From Marsupella aquatica (taxonomy: Eukaryota > Marchantiophyta), in the NCBI GenBank assembly GCA_973895155.1, contig OZ316892.1, positions 23,932,001 to 23,996,000 on the forward strand: a DNA stretch of 64,000 bases, read 5' to 3'. Positions 58,535 through 64,000 of this stretch are shown here, piece after piece (position 1 is the stretch's first letter; every line of letters begins with the position of its first letter). The notes under the pieces are model-generated. The model saw only the letters and a program-made list of their open reading frames with translations. It did no database searches and had not been told where the DNA came from. Both the position numbers and the translations under genes were made by a program.

Positions 58535-59213
58535 CTGCTATTCACTAACCTATCCCCCAAATTGACCCCTAATTATCATATATCTCTCAAACTATTTTAA
58601 TTCTTACGTTACCCCCTTTTTGAATATTGGTTACTCTAACTCCCGTACCCAGAGGTTAGTCCGCATTGGTTGCCTGCCACATGACAATGTGCTATTTGCC
58701 ATAAGAAACTCTGACTTACGTTTACCCCCTTTTTGAATATTGGTTACTCTAACTCCCTTACCTGGAGATCAGTCCGCATTGGTTGCCTGCCACATGACAA
58801 TGTGCTATTTGCCATAAGAAACTCTGACTGGCTCAGTCTACCCTAACCCGGGTTGACTCATCTTCAATTTTACATTTTAGGGAGTACCGGGCTGCCCCCT
58901 TGCATTGTGCCAAGGCAGCCCCGACCCCGGCCGCAAAGGCAGGCCTGCCACCCCTTCCTCCCTTTTCCGGCCAGGTACTCCCTAAATTTTCATAACGGGA
59001 GTGAGTCGGCCTAGGTTAGGGTAGAAGCGGCTGGGGTTTGGCGGGGTCAATAGTGCCTTGCTACATGGTAGGCGACCAATGCGGAACAAACTCAGGTTAA
59101 GTACAAGAGTTAGAGTAACCCATATTTGAAGGGGGTTGACTTAGGAGTCAAATAGGTTAGGGGGACAGGTTAATAATTACTTTCAGTTTGGGGGATTGGC
59201 TAATAAAATGCTG
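58535..59213. mobile_element. 679-bp foldback element (MITE-like) with 9-10-bp target duplication
   Basis: The left ~190 bp and right ~190 bp are imperfect inverted copies: both read 'taacctatcccccaaa', 'gttactctaactc' and 'ccgcattggt(t/c)gcct' or close variants when the right is reversed. TTTGATCCTT flanks both sides (58525-58534 and 59214-59223). The left arm has an internal ~112-bp tandem duplication (about 58605-58715 and 58719-58830). The centre has a nested inverted repeat, 'ttttagggagtacc' and 'ggtactccctaaa'. No coding. A 9-10-bp duplication suggests Mutator-like mobilisation. Confidence 0.82.
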
Positions 59214-59223
59214 TTTGATCCTT

Positions 59224-60240
59224 TGACTGAGTGGAAACACTCTTTAGCTGTTAGCAGGAAATGTAGACTTAACCCGGATTCGCCATGCCTATGGGTCCCT
59301 TAATGGTTCTACATGGGCTTCATTGTTTGATTCTTTGGAGGTTCCATGGGGCTTTTTGGCTCTTACTGGTTTAAATTCCTTTCTTCTCCCCCTACATTTT
59401 GTTACTTGCCTTTGGAATACCCTTTATTTTCCCCCCTTTATTGGGTTTCTTGCCTTTGGGATAACCTTTAATTTCCCCCCTTAATTGGGTTTTTTCCTTT
59501 TGGAACACATTGGACTCATTTTCGTTCTTTGGCAGTGATACATATATAGAGCTCTATATTTGTGTGTTCCAGAGAAGGTGTCATTGTGTAAAAAATGTCA
59601 ATTTGCAAAAGATATTGATGTGTAAACAATGTCAGTATACAAAAGATGTTGTGCAAAAACTGTAGTAGACAAATAGAAATTGTTGCATAAAGGAGGTAGT
59701 TATGTTGAAAATGTTATTTAAAAGAGTTCATCTCACAGAATAGCCATTTCACAAAATTCAGAAGTTAAGGCATAATGGTGTAAATTTGTTGCATCTAGAT
59801 GTCATGCAGCAAAAGATGTTTAGTAAAATTATAATGTATAGTTCATGCAAAAGAGATTACAGTGTAACTATGCAAATTGAGTGTCAAGAAAAACATAATC
59901 AACATTGAAAATGAAAAGAAAACAGGAGTCCTTAGTCATTTCAGTAGAGAATCTATTTGTATCAAAGGGGGAGGGGGACTTTGCCAGCCACCTAATAAAT
60001 TTATTTTCAGTATTTCCATGGCAGTGCAATCTGGCTCCAAGGGGGTAAACCAAGAGAGAGGGGCATGAGGTGAGGTCCCGGGTCAGGTGGTGCGACTCTT
60101 CCCATCATGACATAGATTGTGGGATTGAGATTTTGACACTACATGAATAGAAAAATGCTTCAAGCTTGTCACTCACACTTCTGCAAAAGTTGGACATTCA
60201 ATGAATCAACAAAGTGCTTTGCTCCCTCTAGGCCTGTTTG
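59224..60240. other. Intergenic, low-complexity, no gene
   Basis: Irregular repeats such as 'aatgtca(a/g)t(t/a)tacaaaagat' (59590-59660) and 'gcaaaagatgtt' occur. There is no gene signal. Confidence 0.5.
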
Positions 60241-60246
60241 GGTTCC

Positions 60247-60505
60247 TCGGGGGGGAGGGTCACTATATGAAGGGTCATATATCACGTGCGACGGTTTGGG
60301 TCATTTATGACCCCCCTAAGTCACTTTCTAGAAAGTTGTACGGCACCAATCATGTGATGATCGACACATATGCATTTTGCAATTAAACAACCCTATATTT
60401 CCATAGAAGACTTAATAAGTCTTCCGCCAAAACCATTTAAATGGCCCTATACTTCGTCGCACATGATATGCCACTTCCATGGAAGTGACCCCCCCCCCCC
60501 CCCCC
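60247..60505. mobile_element. MITE related to the 27756-28041 element
   Basis: The left end reads CTCGGGGGGGAGGGTCACT followed by 'catatatcacgtgcgacg'. The right end inversely reads 'cgtcgcacatgatatgccac' and 'ttccatggaagtgaccccc'. These match the ends of the 286-bp element. The C-homopolymer (about 18 nt) at the right end and poor flank matching prevent a target-duplication call. Confidence 0.7.
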
Positions 60506-60706
60506 AAGCTTGGTTCCCCCATCCGTGCAGTTCAGGCAGAATACATATCAATTTTAAAATAAAATTAAAATGAATCAACAAGGTCTCGAGATGTATGGCC
60601 AGGCCTCCATATACATCCCGTGCAACATTGGTTTCCCCATCCATACGTTTCATGTAGAATAAATTTCAATTTTGAAAAATCAATAAAAAATGAATGAACA
60701 AGGTCT

Positions 60707-61010
60707 TGGGGGTCACTATATGGAGGGTCATATATCCGGTGCGACATTTTAGAGATTGACCCCCTTAACTTATAAGTGAATAAAAATTATCTTTCTTTTA
60801 AAATTTTTGTCATTTTTGAATTAAAAAACCCTAAAAATTCTAAAGCAAATATTTTTTACAATTAAATAGGTATATTTGTCCTTTCAAGCCAACCAATCAA
60901 TAAAATATGTTATATTTGTTCTTCCATAAAAGTTTTTAAGTTTTTTGTCACATCCATTTAAATGGGCCTATATTTCGTTACATGTGATGTCCCACTTCCA
61001 TGAAAACTGT
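60707..61010. mobile_element. Diverged third copy of the GGGGGTCACT MITE family
   Basis: It starts 'gggggtcactatatggaggg' and 'tcatatatccggtgcgac', and its far side reads 'cctatatttcgttacatgtg' and 'atgtcccacttccatgaaaa', parallel to the other two copies. The right terminal GACCCCC is missing, so it is truncated or decayed. Confidence 0.55.
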
Positions 61011-61084
61011 ATAAAATGTTCTACATCATGTGACGGTTTAGGGTCTGGTCTTTTAAACAAAAATACTAATTTTGCATCACCCTT

Positions 61085-61400
61085 TCATCCCCTCCATCAT
61101 TGGATAGGCAAATGGCACCTGATTTTATTTGTGAGGTGACCAGAGAAGAGGTGACTTATAGGAAGGCAAAACATCCCCTCCATCATTGGATAGGCAAATG
61201 GCACCTGATTTTATTTGTGAGGTGACCAGAGAAGATGTGACTTATAGGAAGGCAAAAGAGCCCGGCTTTACTCTGTTAATAGAGGACCAATTTGCCTCAC
61301 CCTTTCATACCCACTATCATTTGATGGCCAATGGCACCTGATTTTGATCTTTGAAGTGACCAGACAAGATGTGATGTGACTTATAGGAAGGCAAGAGAGT
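61085..61400. repeat. ~84-bp tandem repeat, three units
   Basis: Units contain 'tcattggataggcaaatggc', 'acctgattttatttgtgagg', 'tgaccagagaaga' and 'gtgacttataggaaggcaa', starting near 61094, 61178 and 61310. The third is more diverged. Confidence 0.88.
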
Positions 61401-61439
61401 CCGGCTGTAGACTGTTAATACATAACCAACTATTCGCAT

Positions 61440-61735
61440 CATCCCAACTATCTCATGTGGAGACAGCATTCCACTGTCTGATCCTTCTGGACCAACTGTT
61501 GGCCCCATCCGAAACGTCTGAAGTGGAGACATCACTCCACTGTCTGATGTGGAGACATCACTCCACTGTCTGATGTGGAGACATCATTCTACTGATATTT
61601 CAGGACCAACTGTTGGCACCATCCACATTGTCTGATGTGGAGGCAGCATTCCAACGTCTGTAACTCAGGAACGACTGTTGGCAATACATTGTCTGACGTG
61701 GAGGCAGCACTCCACGTTCGATACTTGGATGCATC
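61440..61735. repeat. Short tandem repeats around 'ctgatgtggagacatcactc'
   Basis: The word '(t/g)atgtggag(a/g)ca(t/g)ca(t/c)tcca' recurs near 61456, 61512, 61538, 61572, 61633 and 61695, partly at a 26-bp spacing and partly in longer ~110-bp units with 'ggaccaactgttggc'. Confidence 0.75.
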
Positions 61736-61739
61736 TAGA

Positions 61740-63128
61740 AAATATTGGGTCTCATTACCTAGAGTGCTGACTTGAACAAGCGTCTGGCCTGGGGCAATTC
61801 AACCCCAACACAACCTGGATTACGGTCCATTTGACCAACTAACACCACCATGAGCTGGTGAAGAGTTGAACCCGTCTAGAATGCCATCCAGGATCAAGTC
61901 TTTGACTGACAGGACTGAAAAAGAGAACCCAGGGTCAAAACCAGCCTCAAATTCCAGGACAGCTCAATAAAACCATCACAACCAGAGGAACCGACAGTGC
62001 AATGTTATATCCGAAAGGACACGCATGTCACTGGATAATCTGGAAATAGATTGCGATTCAAACTTGGCCTAGAATGGAACCCTGAATCATACTTGAATTT
62101 GGAAACTCGGCCTAGAATTAAACTCATTCCAAATGTTTTCAAGATAGCTCAGTTTACCAGAACTCACTCATTCGTTGCTTGCATATCTGGCCATAACTGT
62201 TCACCTAATCTCGGAGTTGTCATATAAAGTCTAGATTCAGTCCACAAGACGTTTAAGGAAACCAGCAACTCACATTGAAGTAGGCAGGATAGCCCTTCAA
62301 TGAATCTGCTCGGAAAAGCCATGTTCTGTCGCTAGCTTCTCACGACCATCAACAACCACAAACAGAAGGGGAAATAGGAAATTGCTCCAAATCCTTCAGC
62401 TACTATGATTAGTTTCAATCTTGCCTCTTAAGTCAATGACACTGCTCTCATGAATGCTGGCAGCTAACTTGACTCATATCCTTTCAACAACCCGGAAATG
62501 CAGAAATTAGCAAAATTAGTGCATTGCTTACGAAACGAGATTTTAAAACATCCCATTGTAGCTCTAGAATTTGACCAGAGAAATAACAGAAAGAATTCGT
62601 CGATTTCTACTGATCACAAGGAATACTTTGTCCCTCAGAAATCTTGCGCCATCCAGGATTCCATTATCCTTTACTCTATTACGACACAAGAGGTCCGATG
62701 CCCCTACTACATGCGTTAATCGGCAACAGCATAATCATCACTTGGATTCAAGAAGGCCAAGGTACGAAAAGTGAGTATTTCTGGAGTTCAACCTCCTTCT
62801 GGAAGGGAACTACGTCCATATATTCGTTCTATATAACTCTGAAATTGTTAACAACTAACACCACCAATGAACTCTGGAGTTCTGTGCTGACACAACGCTA
62901 CGGGATCGAACAACAAAATAAGCTCTTTTCGCCAAAGTTAACAGAGCCTAAAATTTAAGGGAGAAGTGGAACGCAAAATGGTATGATCGACGGTAAATGA
63001 ATTTTCCTAGACTACTAATGAAATCTGAAGTAAAAGCCGATCTAATTTCAACTCTGAGAATATTATACACAGGTAGTTTGCTTCTCAAAATGTTGAAATG
63101 CCGATGCTTAGGGATTATTATATTTCCA
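61740..63128. other. Intergenic, no supported gene
   Basis: Overlapping short plus frames at 62498-62958 have no recognisable domain or splice pattern. Part of this lies downstream of the minus-strand membrane-protein gene and may include its 3' UTR. Confidence 0.5.
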
Positions 63129-64000
63129 CTACAATAACCTTGCTACTCTTCTCAGAACTTTTACAGGATCAACATGAACGACATGGACGTGATCTGCTTC
63201 TAATATGCCCCCATCTGAATGACCAGCCAGTTCCCCGTGGTCATGATGATGAAACAAAAATGTCAAAAATCCAACGAAGCAAAGCACTACACCGACTAAC
63301 AACTTGTCATAGCGTTCAATCCAGTGGAACTTGAGCTGGCTCGCTCCGTAGAAGGATAATGCAACCAGAGAGCACATCACAGTGAGCGTGCTCACGAGGA
63401 GGACTGCAATTGCCAGTAGCAAAGCACTTGAGGAAGAATCTCCAACTGCGAGAAACACCGGTAAAGTGGTGGCACACGGGGAAAGAGCCGGAACCAATAT
63501 GAGTCCGACGACTGCGTACTTCTCCATGTTGTGGCTGTGGGCATGGCCATGCCCGCCTTTGCCCGAGATAAAGAGTACAATGTAGCTCCCACCGAGAACA
63601 ACAAGCAAAAGAGAAGCCAATTTGTGTACCGTCTCGTCACCAGCGATTGTATTAGCCATCTTGATGGCCACAAGACCTAAAATCGATGTGGACAGTACAT
63701 GGCACACGGCACCAAAAGCAGCTGCACAACAGGAAAGGCACAAACATCAGTCTAGGATCTCACTTCCCGGAAAATTAATCGAACTCTGAACATTCGAAAA
63801 GTTTTACAGAGATTGGCATTTTGTCAGATCAAGACTCTAGTGGCAAAATTCACCTAAACTTTCATTTCCAATCGTTGGCAGGCTATTATCTCTGCAGGGA
63901 ATTGGAACGAAAGGTGTGGTCTCTCTAGACCCAGCAACACAAGGTATGACACTCAGGAGCGACACCCCCACGGAGCCCTGTAGTACATAGTAGGATATGA
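63129..64000 (-). CDS. His-rich multi-pass membrane protein, putative metal transporter (3' part; 5' end beyond window)
   Basis: Two exons are visible on the minus strand: 63854-64000 (continuing beyond the window) and the last exon 63129-63721. The splice is GT-AG with matching phase, reading 'NESLAAFGAVCHVLSTSILG'. The last exon has about five hydrophobic segments, the conserved-looking block 'VGLILVPALSPCATTLPVFL', and His-rich loops 'GKGGHGHAHSHNMEKYA' and 'FHHHDHGELAGH', plus 'ADHVHVVHVD' near the end. His clusters between helices fit Ni/Co- or Zn-handling membrane proteins; the 'G.CH..STS.LGL' and 'LSPCAT' motifs resemble UreH/NicO-like or DsbD-like helical proteins. I recall similar uncharacterised plant proteins but cannot name the family firmly. 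The 5' exons, start and any transit peptide are outside the window. Confidence 0.8.

Overview
This is a nuclear segment of a land-plant genome. Spliced GT-AG genes encode plant-type proteins: a plant intracellular Ras-group LRR protein, a DOXC-type 2-oxoglutarate oxygenase, an oligopeptide transporter, and a plant-only small membrane protein. Genes are sparse, tandem repeats are abundant, and Copia and CACTA-ended transposons are nested. I suspect a seed-free plant (moss, lycophyte or fern), but the sequence alone does not settle the lineage.

Layout. 1-6.5 kb is mostly non-coding. 6.5-10.6 kb holds a 4-exon PIRL-type LRR gene (+). 13.3-13.9 kb is a one-exon membrane protein of unknown function (-). 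15.2-16.6 kb is repetitive. 16.7-18.8 kb is a 5-exon TMEM256/DUF423 gene (+). 19-22.9 kb carries several tandem arrays. 23.6-25.2 kb is a 3-exon 2OG-Fe(II) oxygenase (-) whose start codon abuts a 1.9-kb minisatellite. 27.3-28.3 kb is another array, interrupted by a small terminal-inverted-repeat element. 30.6-47.9 kb is a decayed Ty1/Copia retrotransposon split in its gag region by an 11,850-bp DNA transposon. 50.8-56.5 kb is a 7-exon OPT transporter (-) with a very long N-terminal extension. 58.5-59.2 kb is a foldback element with a target duplication. 63.1-64.0 kb is the 3' part of a His-rich membrane protein gene (-) that runs off the window.

The most interesting object is the 33229-45078 transposon. 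It has perfect 20-bp CACTA...TAGTG ends and a 2-bp AT target duplication; removing it restores the Copia gag frame. It carries two head-to-head genes. One (-) is a DDE/D-type transposase with two tandem DUF8039-like N-terminal modules. The other (+) is a five-exon gene whose phases all agree. It predicts a 1,328-aa protein with a ParB-like 'SGQHSARAA' segment, a basic region, and a beta-class DNA N4/N6-methyltransferase-like half whose DPPY catalytic motif is replaced by VDFS. Both large introns-of-interest of that gene (1 and 2) are filled with GC-rich palindromes (GCCTCGCCC / GGGCGAGGC), about 13-14 copies. The shared intergenic promoter region has five 73-bp repeats with a different palindrome (GGGTCG / CGACCC). 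A transposon pairing a transposase with a ParB/methyltransferase-like protein and private palindrome arrays looks like a self-recognition or self-modification system; that functional reading is inference.
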